Of a DNA stretch of 6,942 bases, positions 1-6,832 are shown piece by piece. Both the position numbers and the translations under genes were made by a program. The stretch spans positions 1-6,942 of the forward strand of contig JBKPRX010000109.1 in assembly GCA_046734795.1 (NCBI GenBank), read 5' to 3'. Origin of the DNA: JBKPRX01 sp046734795. GTDB taxonomy: Bacteria; Actinomycetota; Thermoleophilia; Gaiellales; Gaiellaceae. The notes beneath the pieces were generated by a model that was not told the origin of the DNA, searched no databases, and was given only the letters and a program-made list of their open reading frames with translations. How positions within the stretch are numbered: the first letter of the stretch is position 1; the number at the start of each line of letters is the position of its first letter.

Positions 1-1233
1 GGCGTGCGCTGGTTCGATCTCTACGACGCGATCCAGGCCGGCGGGCACAAGCTGCGGCTGTCGATCGCCGACCTCGGCTGGGGCAGCGTCGTCGGCAACA
101 CGCTCGACCACGGCATCACATACCTGCCGTACGGCCAGGACCAGATGATGCAATGCGGCATGGAAGTCGTCCTGCCGGACGGGACGCTGATGCGAACCGG
201 CAACTGGGCGATCCCGAACGCCAAGGCGGCGCACGTCTACAAACGCGGCCTCGGGCCGACACCCGATCAGCTCTTCATGCAGTCGAACTACGGGATCGTC
301 ACGAAGATGGGCGTCTGGCTGCTGCCGACGCCCGAGTGCTTCATGCCTTGCTGGGTGCGCGTGTGGAAGGACTCCGACCTGCCGCAGGTGATCGACACGC
401 TCCGCGCGCTCATGCTCGACAAGACGATCGAGGGCGTGCCGCAAGTTCTGAACACGCTCTGCATCGCGTCCTACTTCACGAGCCGGCAGCAGTGGTACGA
501 CGGCGAGGACCCCATGCCGGACGAGGTCATCGACCACGTCGCGAAGGAGATGGACGTCGGCCGCTGGTTGATGCGCTTCGCGATCTACGGCGACGAGGAG
601 ATCGTCGATCTCAAGTTCAAGAAGATCCAGCGCGAGTTCGGGCGGATCGAGGGCGCGGAGGTCTGGGGTGCGAAGTACGCGCCGGACGAGTACGACAAGA
701 TCGAGCATCCGGCCGAGAAGGTCGAGATCGGGATCCCGAACCTCGACATCAACACGATGACCGGTTGGTACGGCGGCGAGGAAGGCGGCCACGTAGCGTT
801 CTCGCCGGCCGTGCCGATGAGCGGAAAGCACGCCGTCGAAGTCTGCGGCTTGCTCCGCGACCGGATCGAGAAGAAGGCGAATCTCGACTACCTGGCCGCG
901 CTGCTCCCGATCAACGCGCGCTGCTTCATCCACATCACGATGGTCATCTTCGACACGAAGAACGAGCAGCAGGTGCGCGGTGCGTACGACACGTGCAAGC
1001 TGCTCGTGCGCGAGGCCGGGGCGCAGGGGTACGGCGAGTATCGCGCGCACCTGGACTTCATGGACCTCGCGGCCGACCAGTACTCGTTCAACGACTTCGC
1101 CTACAAGCGCTTCACGGAGACGATCAAGGACGCGCTCGACCCGAACGGGATCCTCATGCCGGGCCGGCACGGAATCTGGCCGAAGGCGATGCGCGAGGCC
1201 GGTTCGTCGGCGCGGGAGCAAGACGGCAGCTGA
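1..1233 (+). CDS. VAO/4-cresol dehydrogenase-family FAD-linked oxidase (5' partial)
   Basis: C-terminal part of a flavoprotein of the vanillyl-alcohol oxidase (VAO) / 4-cresol dehydrogenase / eugenol oxidase family, which oxidises para-substituted phenols and related alcohols through FAD. The reading frame is open from base 1, and the first residues (GVRWFDLYDAI) match an internal family segment, so the true start lies upstream. About 130-150 residues with the first FAD-binding loop are missing; the GTG at base 4 is not a start. Visible family features are a DLGWGS-VVGNT stretch at about 82-114 (its Asp probably corresponds to the catalytic Asp of VAO), YLPYGQDQMMQ-GMEVVLPDGTLMRTG at about 121-201, SNYGIVTKMGVWLLP at about 283-330, GYGEYR at 1027-1044 (matching the Tyr-Arg pair that binds the phenolate in VAO), and the C-terminal DPNGILMPGRHGIW at 1138-1179. 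His at 931-933 is a candidate FAD attachment residue. The family call is firm. The substrate is unknown, and absence of covalent FAD or use of a non-phenolic substrate is possible. Confidence 0.87.
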   Translation, partial: GVRWFDLYDAIQAGGHKLRLSIADLGWGSVVGNTLDHGITYLPYGQDQMMQCGMEVVLPDGTLMRTGNWAIPNAKAAHVYKRGLGPTPDQLFMQSNYGIVTKMGVWLLPTPECFMPCWVRVWKDSDLPQVIDTLRALMLDKTIEGVPQVLNTLCIASYFTSRQQWYDGEDPMPDEVIDHVAKEMDVGRWLMRFAIYGDEEIVDLKFKKIQREFGRIEGAEVWGAKYAPDEYDKIEHPAEKVEIGIPNLDINTMTGWYGGEEGGHVAFSPAVPMSGKHAVEVCGLLRDRIEKKANLDYLAALLPINARCFIHITMVIFDTKNEQQVRGAYDTCKLLVREAGAQGYGEYRAHLDFMDLAADQYSFNDFAYKRFTETIKDALDPNGILMPGRHGIWPKAMREAGSSAREQDGS

Positions 1234-3215
1234 TGCGGGTACGCGAGGAGCGGACCCTCGGCTACGGCGAAGTTCTCTGGACGCCGCCGCCCGACGTGCG
1301 CGAGCGCACCGAGCTCGGCCGGTATCTCGACTGGCTCGCGCGGGAGCGCAGACTCGAGTTCGACGACTACGACGCGCTCTGGCGCTGGTCGGTCACCGAC
1401 CTCGAAGCCTTCTGGGGCTCGCTCTGGGACTTCTTCGAGCTCCGCGCGCACACGCCGTACGAGCGAGTCGTCGAGAACCCGACGATGCCCGGCGCCGTCT
1501 GGTTCCGCGGCGCGACGCTCAACTACGCCGAGAACATGCTCGGTCGCGACGAGGACGTCGACCGCATAGCAGTGTTGGCACGGTCGCAGACGCGTGATCC
1601 GTTCGAGCTCACGTTCGGAGACTTGCGCGACCAGGTCGCGCGTGCGCGCGCGGGGTTGCAACGACTCGGTGTGGAGCAGGGCGATCGCGTCGTCGCATAC
1701 CTGCCGAACATCCCGGAGACGCTCGTCGCGTTCCTCGCGACTGCGAGCCTCGGCGCGATCTGGGCAACCTGTCCGCCCGAGTTCGGCGTCCGCAGCGTCG
1801 TCGACCGGCTGGGACAGCTCGAACCGAAGGTACTGCTCGCCGTCGCCGGATACCAGTACGGCGACAAGACGATCGACCGCCGCGGAGAGGTGGCGACGAT
1901 TCGCGAGCGGCTGCCGACGCTCGAGACGGTCGTGCATGTTCCGTACGTCGACCGCGGCATCGACGAGCTGCCGGAGGCCCACGAATGGGGCGAGCTCGTA
2001 GCGGAGCCCGCGCCGCTCGCGTTCGATCCGGTGCCGTTCGCGCATCCCTTGTTCGTCTTGTTCTCGTCAGGCACAACCGGCTTGCCGAAGGCGATCGTGC
2101 ACGGCCACGGCGGCATCCTGATCGAGGCGCTGAAGAACCACGGGCTGAGCTGGGATCTGCACGACGGCGACCGCCTTCAGTGGTTCACGACGACAGCGTG
2201 GATGATGTGGAACGCCCTCGCCTCGACGCTGCTGACGCGCGCGTCGATCGTGATGATCGACGGCAGCCCCGGCTATCCCGATCTGTCGTTTCAGTGGCAG
2301 CTCGCCGAAGAGACGCGGCCGACGATGCTCGGCCTCAGCCCTGCGTTCATCATGGCCTGCCGCAAGGAGGGATTGCAGCCCGGCCGCGATTTCGATCTCT
2401 CGTCGATCCGCTGTCTCGGCGTCGCGGGTTCGCCCCTCGCGCTCGAAGGCTTCGCTTGGCTCGATTCCCAGTTCGACGACGGCGTGCTCTTGAACCTCGG
2501 CTGCGGCGGAACGGACATCTGCACCGGCATCGTGCAAGGCAACCCGCTGCTGCCGGTATACGCAGGTGAGATGGCCGGCCGTTGCCTGGGCGTCGCCGCG
2601 ACCGCGTTCGACGAAAACGGCCAAGAGGTCGTCGGCGAGCTCGGCGAGCTCGTGATCACCCAGCCGCTCCCGACGATGCCGATCCGCTTCTGGAACGACC
2701 CAGGCGATACGCGTTACCACGCGTCGTACTTCGAAGACTTCCCCGGCGTCTGGCGCCACGGCGACTGGATCCTGTTCACCGAGCGCGGCAGCTCGGTCGT
2801 CACCGGCCGCTCCGACGCGACGCTCAATCGCGGCGGCGTGCGCCTCGGGACCGGTGAGTTCTACGCAGCGATCGAGGAGCTCGACGAGGTGCTCGACAGT
2901 CTCGTCGTCCATCTCGAGGATCGGGACGAGCTCGTGCTGTTCGTCGTGCTCCGTGAGGGCGTGGAGCTTGACGACGACTTGCGGCGGCGAGTTGCGGCGA
3001 CGCTTCGCGGCGCGCTCTCGCCTCGCCACGTGCCCGACACGATCCTGGCCGTGTCGGAGATTCCGCGCACGCTCACCGGCAAGAAGCTCGAGCTGCCGAT
3101 CAAGCGGATCCTCACCGGGACGCCTGCAGAAGAGGTCGTCAGCCCGGACGCGCTCGCGACGCCCGAGGCGATCGAGCCGTTCGTCGCGCTCGCGGCCGCG
3201 CGCACTCGCAGCTGA
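1233..3215 (+). CDS. aacS: Acetoacetyl-CoA synthetase (acetoacetate--CoA ligase)
   Basis: Complete 660-residue ANL-superfamily ligase that activates acetoacetate with ATP and CoA to acetoacetyl-CoA in the cytoplasm; the length is typical of the family. The N-terminal part has the acetoacetyl-CoA synthetase pattern (GEVLWTPPPD, LEAFWGSLWDFF, then AVWFRGATLNYAENML). The ATP/phosphate loop SSGTTGLPK is at residues 278-286, followed by the family-typical IVHGHGGIL and WFTTTAWMMWNAL. The adenine-binding segment GGTD is at 425-428, the ribose-binding Asp in HGDW at 511, the hinge region GRSDATLNRGG at 525-535, and the catalytic C-terminal Lys in LTGKK at about 617. No key residue is missing. The frame stays open far upstream inside the oxidase gene, but homology begins only at the ATG at 1233, which overlaps the preceding TGA by one base (TGATG); a GGGAG lies 14 bases upstream, rather far. 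Translational coupling with the oxidase is therefore likely. Its acetoacetate could come from aromatic, leucine or ketone-body breakdown. Confidence 0.93.
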   Translation: MRVREERTLGYGEVLWTPPPDVRERTELGRYLDWLARERRLEFDDYDALWRWSVTDLEAFWGSLWDFFELRAHTPYERVVENPTMPGAVWFRGATLNYAENMLGRDEDVDRIAVLARSQTRDPFELTFGDLRDQVARARAGLQRLGVEQGDRVVAYLPNIPETLVAFLATASLGAIWATCPPEFGVRSVVDRLGQLEPKVLLAVAGYQYGDKTIDRRGEVATIRERLPTLETVVHVPYVDRGIDELPEAHEWGELVAEPAPLAFDPVPFAHPLFVLFSSGTTGLPKAIVHGHGGILIEALKNHGLSWDLHDGDRLQWFTTTAWMMWNALASTLLTRASIVMIDGSPGYPDLSFQWQLAEETRPTMLGLSPAFIMACRKEGLQPGRDFDLSSIRCLGVAGSPLALEGFAWLDSQFDDGVLLNLGCGGTDICTGIVQGNPLLPVYAGEMAGRCLGVAATAFDENGQEVVGELGELVITQPLPTMPIRFWNDPGDTRYHASYFEDFPGVWRHGDWILFTERGSSVVTGRSDATLNRGGVRLGTGEFYAAIEELDEVLDSLVVHLEDRDELVLFVVLREGVELDDDLRRRVAATLRGALSPRHVPDTILAVSEIPRTLTGKKLELPIKRILTGTPAEEVVSPDALATPEAIEPFVALAAARTRS

Positions 3216-3245
3216 TGCGGCTGCACCGCGCCGTTCGGACCTAGC

Positions 3246-4832
3246 TCAACGTGCGGTTGCGACTTCTGCGCCTGCAGGTGCGGATTTGCCGCGGATCAGG
3301 TCCGCCGCCTTCTCCGCGATCATGATCGTCGGCGCGTTCGTGTTCGCGCGCGTGATCGTCGGCATCACCGACGCATCGACGACGCGGAGACCCTCGACGC
3401 CGTAGACGCGGCAGGCAGGATCGACGACTGCGCCGATCGCGCACGTCGAGGTCGGGTGATACACGGTCTGCGACGCACGGCCGACCCACGCGAGGATGTC
3501 CGCATCCGAGTCGGAGTCCGGCACGCTGTACGGCTCGCGCTCGACTGCCTTCAGCGCCGGCTGCCGCGCGATCTCGAGTGCGATCCGAACACCGGCGATC
3601 ATGCTCTCCCTGTCCTCGGGTGTCGTGAGGAAGTTCGAGAGCACGAGCGGCTTCGACTCCGGCATCGGGGTGCGGAGCTTCACCCACCCGCGGGAGGTCG
3701 GATTGATGACGACCGGCCCGAAGCAGTAGCCGTGGTCGTACGGCGCCGCGAGACCCTCGTCGAAGAACATCGAGCACGAGAAGTGGAACTCGACGTCCGG
3801 CGCCGGCAGCTCGGCCCGCGTGCGAAAGAAGCCGCCGGCCTCCGGATAGTTGGTCGTCAACGGCCCACGGCCCTCCTTCGCGAGCAACTCGAAGTTCTCC
3901 GGCGTGATGATTCCGAAAGCCGACTGCGCGGTCGTGAAGAAGTTGAGCTGCGCCATGCAGTGGTCCTGGAGGTTTCGCCCGACCGGCAAGTTCTCGCGCA
4001 CTTCGATGCCGAGCGGCTCGAGGTCCTCGGCAGGCCCGATCCCGGACAGCATCAGCAGCGCCGGAGACTGATACGTACCCGCGGAGACGATCACCTCGCG
4101 CTCGGCGCGCACCGTCTCCAGGTCGCCGTAGCGCGAGATTTCGACGCCGACCGCACGGCCGCTCTCGACGATGAGCCGACGCGCGAAGGAGTCCGTCAGC
4201 ACGACGAGGTTCGGCCGCGCGAGCGCGGGACGCAAAAACGCGTCAGCCGTGCTGCAACGCAAGCCGTTCCGCTGCGTGAGCTGGAACCGGGCGACTCCGT
4301 CCTGCTTCTCGCCGTTCAGATCCGGATTGCGTTCGTAGCCCGCCTCGACGGCCGCGTCCAGCTGGACGTCCACAAGCGGATGCAGCGAGCGGCTGTCGGA
4401 GACTGCGAGCGGGCCGCCGACGCCGTGGTAGGCGTCCTCCCCGCGCTCGTTGTCCTCGGAGCGCTTGAAGTACGGCAGCACGTCGTTGTAGCTCCAGCCC
4501 TCGGCCCCGCCGGCCTGCCAGTCGTCGTAGTCGACCGCGTTCCCGCGCAGATAGATCATCGCGTTGATCGAGCTCGAGCCACCGAGGCAGCGACCTCGCG
4601 GCAGGTAGAGGCGGCGATTCCCGAGCCCCGGCTCCGGCTCGCCGAGCAGATCCCAGTCGTAGCTCGACTTCATCACCGCCGGGAAGAGCGCCGGCACGTG
4701 AAGCTCGTCTGCGGTGTCGGGGCCGCCCGCCTCGAGCAAGATCACGGTCACGTCCGGGTCTTCGCTCAGCCGAGCGGCGAGGACGCACCCGGCCGAGCCG
4801 GCACCGACGATGACGTAGTCAGCCGTCGCCAC
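3246..4832 (-). CDS. GMC-family FAD-dependent oxidoreductase (choline/alcohol dehydrogenase-like)
   Basis: Complete 528-residue member of the glucose-methanol-choline oxidoreductase family, which oxidises primary alcohols to aldehydes with non-covalent or covalent FAD. The N-terminus has the Rossmann dinucleotide loop GAGSAG at residues 10-15, with the acidic ribose-binding end LLEAG at 32-36. GMC signature 1 (GRCLGGSSSINAMIYLRGN) is at 80-98 and signature 2 (SAGTYQSPALLMLSGIG) at 250-266. The active-site pair is His459 (YHPTST) and Asn499 (NTNAPT), the His/Asn type of choline oxidase, choline dehydrogenase and AlkJ rather than the His/His type of glucose oxidase. There is no signal peptide or membrane segment, so it is probably cytoplasmic. 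The GTG start at 4832 sits 12 residues before the GAGSAG loop, as expected, and has no clear Shine-Dalgarno sequence. It converges on aacS and diverges from the TIM-barrel gene, so it is probably a single-gene transcript. The alcohol substrate is unknown. Confidence 0.93.
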   Translation of the reverse strand: MATADYVIVGAGSAGCVLAARLSEDPDVTVILLEAGGPDTADELHVPALFPAVMKSSYDWDLLGEPEPGLGNRRLYLPRGRCLGGSSSINAMIYLRGNAVDYDDWQAGGAEGWSYNDVLPYFKRSEDNERGEDAYHGVGGPLAVSDSRSLHPLVDVQLDAAVEAGYERNPDLNGEKQDGVARFQLTQRNGLRCSTADAFLRPALARPNLVVLTDSFARRLIVESGRAVGVEISRYGDLETVRAEREVIVSAGTYQSPALLMLSGIGPAEDLEPLGIEVRENLPVGRNLQDHCMAQLNFFTTAQSAFGIITPENFELLAKEGRGPLTTNYPEAGGFFRTRAELPAPDVEFHFSCSMFFDEGLAAPYDHGYCFGPVVINPTSRGWVKLRTPMPESKPLVLSNFLTTPEDRESMIAGVRIALEIARQPALKAVEREPYSVPDSDSDADILAWVGRASQTVYHPTSTCAIGAVVDPACRVYGVEGLRVVDASVMPTITRANTNAPTIMIAEKAADLIRGKSAPAGAEVATAR

Positions 4833-4840
4833 GATCGAGC

Positions 4841-4846
4841 AGCGTA
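4841..4846 (-). promoter_or_regulatory. Candidate -10 element of the GMC oxidoreductase gene
   Basis: On the minus strand this reads TACGCT, matching TAnnnT, and ends eight bases before the GTG start at 4832. That spacing would again give a leaderless transcript. The expected -35 position holds only TGGCGG or similar, which matches TTGACA poorly, so the call is weaker than the plus-strand one. Confidence 0.33.
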
Positions 4847-4878
4847 CTTCGTCGGCTTTGCGCCCGCCACGCCGCAGG

Positions 4879-4907
4879 TAGACCGGCCTGGAGCGACGCG
4901 CTAGGTT
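4879..4907 (+). promoter_or_regulatory. Candidate promoter of the TIM-barrel/E1 operon
   Basis: A TAGACC at 4879-4884 matches the -35 consensus TTGACA at four of six positions. After a 17-base spacer comes TAGGTT at 4902-4907, which fits the TAnnnT -10 pattern of actinobacterial housekeeping promoters. The ATG at 4915 follows seven bases later, so transcription would start at or next to the A of the start codon and give a leaderless mRNA. This is a motif match only. Confidence 0.5.
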
Positions 4908-4914
4908 TGGGCGG

Positions 4915-5802
4915 ATGGCTGCGGATGCCGAGCTCCTCGGTCTCTACTGGACCGTCTCGGGGCCGGTCGAAGTTCACGTCGGCCGCGAGTGGAGCCTCTT
5001 CTCGTGGCGCGACCGGTGCGAGCACGCTGCGCGCGTCGGCATGGCCGGCCTCGGGCTCTGGCACGCCGACCTCGAGCACTTGCTCGAGACGCAGACCTTC
5101 GCCGACCTGCGCGCCGCGATGGAGGACAACGGCCTCCGCTATCTCGAGCTCGAGTTTCTGCTCGACTGGTTCCTCGACCCGGACGATGAGGCGCGCCGCG
5201 AGTCGGACCGCATCCGCACGCTGCTATGGCAAGCCGCGGCGGAGCTGCCGGCACATCACGTGAAGGTCGGAAACATCCCGGGCACTCCGTGCGCGCACGA
5301 CGTGCTGATCGAACGGTACGCGGAGCTGTGCGCCGACGCCGCCGAGCACCACGACGCGAAGGTCGTCTACGAGTTCATGCCCTTCGACGCGAACGTGCAG
5401 GACCTCGACACTGCCCTCGCGCTCGTCGAGGGCGCCGGCGCGCCGAATGGTGGCCTCGCGATCGACACATGGCACATGGCGAAGCTCGGGATCGAGCCGG
5501 ACGATTTGCGCCGTATCCCTCTGCGCTTCCTCTCATGGGTCGAGCTCGGCGACGGTGAGTCCGAGAACCTGGACGACCTCGTCGACGAGACCGTCAACCA
5601 CCGGCGCCTGCCGGGCGAGGGCGAGTTCCCAGTGCGCGACTACGTAGCCGTCTGTCGCGAGGTCGGCTATCGCGGGCCGTGGGGCGTCGAGGTTCTCTCC
5701 GACGAGCTTCGACACTTGCCGATCGAGCAGATCTTCGAGCGCGCGTACGAGACGAGCGCGGCGCAACTGACGACAGAGCGCGAAAGGAGCGCCGGTGCCT
5801 GA
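4915..5802 (+). CDS. Sugar phosphate isomerase/epimerase-like TIM-barrel protein
   Basis: Complete 295-residue protein of the xylose-isomerase-like TIM-barrel family (AP endonuclease 2 type fold; relatives include IolE inosose dehydratase, keto-sugar epimerases and hydroxypyruvate isomerase). These are cytoplasmic, usually metal-dependent enzymes. The barrel pattern is visible: GLGLWHADLEHLL at residues 45-57, HHVKVGN at 114-120, VVYEFMPF at 150-157 with Glu153, AIDTWHM at 182-188 with Asp184 and His187, VELGDG at 209-214, RLPGEGEFP at 231-239 (typical of the family), and WGVEVLSDE at 256-264 with Glu259. Glu153, Asp184, His187 and Glu259 are the likely metal ligands. The position that is usually His (HIKD) or Gln (QLCD) appears to be Glu210 here. 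Translation starts at ATG 4915, right after a candidate leaderless promoter. The end overlaps the E1 alpha start by eight bases, so the two are probably translationally coupled. The exact reaction cannot be assigned; isomerase, epimerase and dehydratase all remain possible. Confidence 0.85.
   Translation: MAADAELLGLYWTVSGPVEVHVGREWSLFSWRDRCEHAARVGMAGLGLWHADLEHLLETQTFADLRAAMEDNGLRYLELEFLLDWFLDPDDEARRESDRIRTLLWQAAAELPAHHVKVGNIPGTPCAHDVLIERYAELCADAAEHHDAKVVYEFMPFDANVQDLDTALALVEGAGAPNGGLAIDTWHMAKLGIEPDDLRRIPLRFLSWVELGDGESENLDDLVDETVNHRRLPGEGEFPVRDYVAVCREVGYRGPWGVEVLSDELRHLPIEQIFERAYETSAAQLTTERERSAGA
5783..5789 (+). promoter_or_regulatory. Ribosome binding site of E1 alpha, inside the TIM-barrel gene
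   Basis: AAAGGAG lies five bases before the GTG at 5795 and supports that start, which precedes the TGA of the upstream gene at 5800-5802. Confidence 0.75.
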
Positions 5803-6820
5803 GAAGCTGGACCGAGACAAGCTCGTTTGGATGTACACGCAGATGCTGCGGATCCGCGAGTTCGAGGAGCGCGTGAAGCGGACGTTCGAGGAGCATCCGG
5901 GCGCGATCCGCGGGCATACCCATCTCGCAGACGGAGCCGAGGCCTCGATCGTCGGCTCGCTCGCAGCGCTGCGACCATCGGACCAGCTGCTCGCGACGTA
6001 TCGCTGTCACGGCTATCCGATCACCCTCGGGAGCGACCCGAAGGCGATGATGGCCGAGATCTACGGTCGCAAGGACGGTCTGTGCAAAGGCTACGGCGGC
6101 TCGATGCATCTGACCGACGTCTCGCGCGGCTTCCTCGGCACGAGCGGCATCGTCGGCCAGGGCATCCCACACGCAGTCGGCGTGGCGTACGCGGCGCAGA
6201 TCCGCGGCGAGAGCCAGGTCGTCCTCAGCTTCTTCGGCGACGGCGCGTCGAAGCAGGGCGCTTTCCACGAATCGCTCAACATCGCGTCGCTCTGGAAGCT
6301 GCCCGTCGTCTTCGTGATGGAGAACAACAACTACAACGTGCACACGCGGAGCGAGCAGGAGGACGCAAACGCCGCAGCAGGCGAGCCGCTCGCGGTGAAA
6401 GCAAAGGCGTACTCGATGCCCGGCGCGACCGTCGACGGCGGCGACCCGGTCTCCGTGTACGAGACCGTCGGCGCGGCCGTCGACCGAGCACGATCAGGCG
6501 GCGGGCCGACGCTCGTCGAGTCGAAGGTCTATCGCCTCAGCGCACACGGCAACATCATCGCGCCGCCCGGCGTGCCGCTGCACTTTCCCGAGCACGAGGC
6601 GATCGAGGTCTTCGGCGACGCGGAAGAGTACGAAGCCGCCAAGCGAGGCGATCCGGTCCCGCGCTTCCGAATGCGGCTCGTCCAGGATGGCACGCTCGAA
6701 GCGAGTGAGGCCGATGCGATCGCCGAGCGCGTTCGCAAAGAGATGGAGGAGGCCGTCGGCTTCGCACTCGCGAGCCCGCTTCCCGAGCCCGAGACCGCGA
6801 CCGACTACGTCTACGCCTAG
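5795..6820 (+). CDS. Thiamine-diphosphate-dependent 2-oxoacid dehydrogenase E1, alpha subunit
   Basis: Complete 341-residue alpha subunit of a heterotetrameric E1 (pyruvate, branched-chain 2-oxoacid or acetoin dehydrogenase type), which decarboxylates a 2-oxo acid on thiamine diphosphate and passes the acyl group to a lipoyl E2. The length is normal. Family features are DGAEA at residues 46-50 (usually GQEA), YRCHGYPI at 69-76, the GYGGSMH block at 99-105, VGQGIPHAVGVA at 120-131, and the ThDP/Mg motif from GDG at 148-150 to ENNNYN at 176-181. The loop carrying the catalytic His reads YRLSAHGNIIAPPG at 246-259: His251 is kept, but the serines of the classic HGHSMSDP phosphorylation loop are gone and the following stretch is unlike standard PDH or BCKDH. 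The GTG start is backed by AAAGGAG five bases upstream. The stop is contained in the Shine-Dalgarno sequence of the next gene. The oxo-acid substrate is not predictable; no E2 or E3 is in the window. Confidence 0.9.
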   Translation: MPEKLDRDKLVWMYTQMLRIREFEERVKRTFEEHPGAIRGHTHLADGAEASIVGSLAALRPSDQLLATYRCHGYPITLGSDPKAMMAEIYGRKDGLCKGYGGSMHLTDVSRGFLGTSGIVGQGIPHAVGVAYAAQIRGESQVVLSFFGDGASKQGAFHESLNIASLWKLPVVFVMENNNYNVHTRSEQEDANAAAGEPLAVKAKAYSMPGATVDGGDPVSVYETVGAAVDRARSGGGPTLVESKVYRLSAHGNIIAPPGVPLHFPEHEAIEVFGDAEEYEAAKRGDPVPRFRMRLVQDGTLEASEADAIAERVRKEMEEAVGFALASPLPEPETATDYVYA

Positions 6821-6824
6821 GAGG
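6819..6824 (+). promoter_or_regulatory. Ribosome binding site of E1 beta, overlapping the E1 alpha stop
   Basis: A perfect AGGAGG begins inside the TAG stop codon of E1 alpha and lies eight bases before the ATG at 6833. The tight arrangement favours balanced synthesis of the two E1 subunits. Confidence 0.8.
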
Positions 6825-6832
6825 CGCCCGAG

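Larger units (their letters stand above)
4833..4914. promoter_or_regulatory. Divergent intergenic control region
   Basis: These 82 bases separate the starts of the minus-strand GMC oxidoreductase and the plus-strand TIM-barrel gene, so both transcription units must be driven from here or from inside the neighbouring coding sequence. Each direction has a TAnnnT hexamer ending 7-8 bases before its start codon, and neither start has a convincing Shine-Dalgarno sequence, as expected for leaderless mRNAs. I see no clear inverted repeat that would mark an operator. Confidence 0.6.

Noticed and set aside
153..1232. The aacS frame stays open for 360 codons upstream, as if the ligase had a long N-terminal extension or were fused to something.
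   Set aside because: The extra stretch is Arg-rich and low in structure, lies entirely inside the well-conserved oxidase gene, and family homology starts just after ATG 1233. It is a GC-rich shadow frame.
2632..2652. A short tandem-like repeat (GGCGAGCTC twice).
   Set aside because: It encodes the in-frame Gly-Glu-Leu-Gly-Glu-Leu of the ligase, which is normal protein sequence in this family.
1101..3029. Minus-strand open frames of 314 and 320 codons opposite the oxidase end and aacS.
   Set aside because: They have Arg/Glu/Ala-rich translations without family resemblance, and they lie opposite a ligase with every catalytic motif intact.
3217..3229. A possible terminator hairpin between aacS and the GMC gene.
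   Set aside because: The stem is only four base pairs with no following T-run, well within chance for GC-rich sequence.
3456..4904. A 482-codon plus-strand open frame antisense to the GMC oxidoreductase.
   Set aside because: Its translation is Arg/Val/Asp-rich with no recognisable domain, and it mirrors the codon structure of a clearly real minus-strand gene. Long antisense frames are expected at this GC content.
5594..6343. A 249-codon minus-strand open frame opposite the TIM-barrel and E1 alpha genes.
   Set aside because: It spans the junction of two real plus-strand genes, has no recognisable motif and ends in a low-complexity Arg-rich tail.
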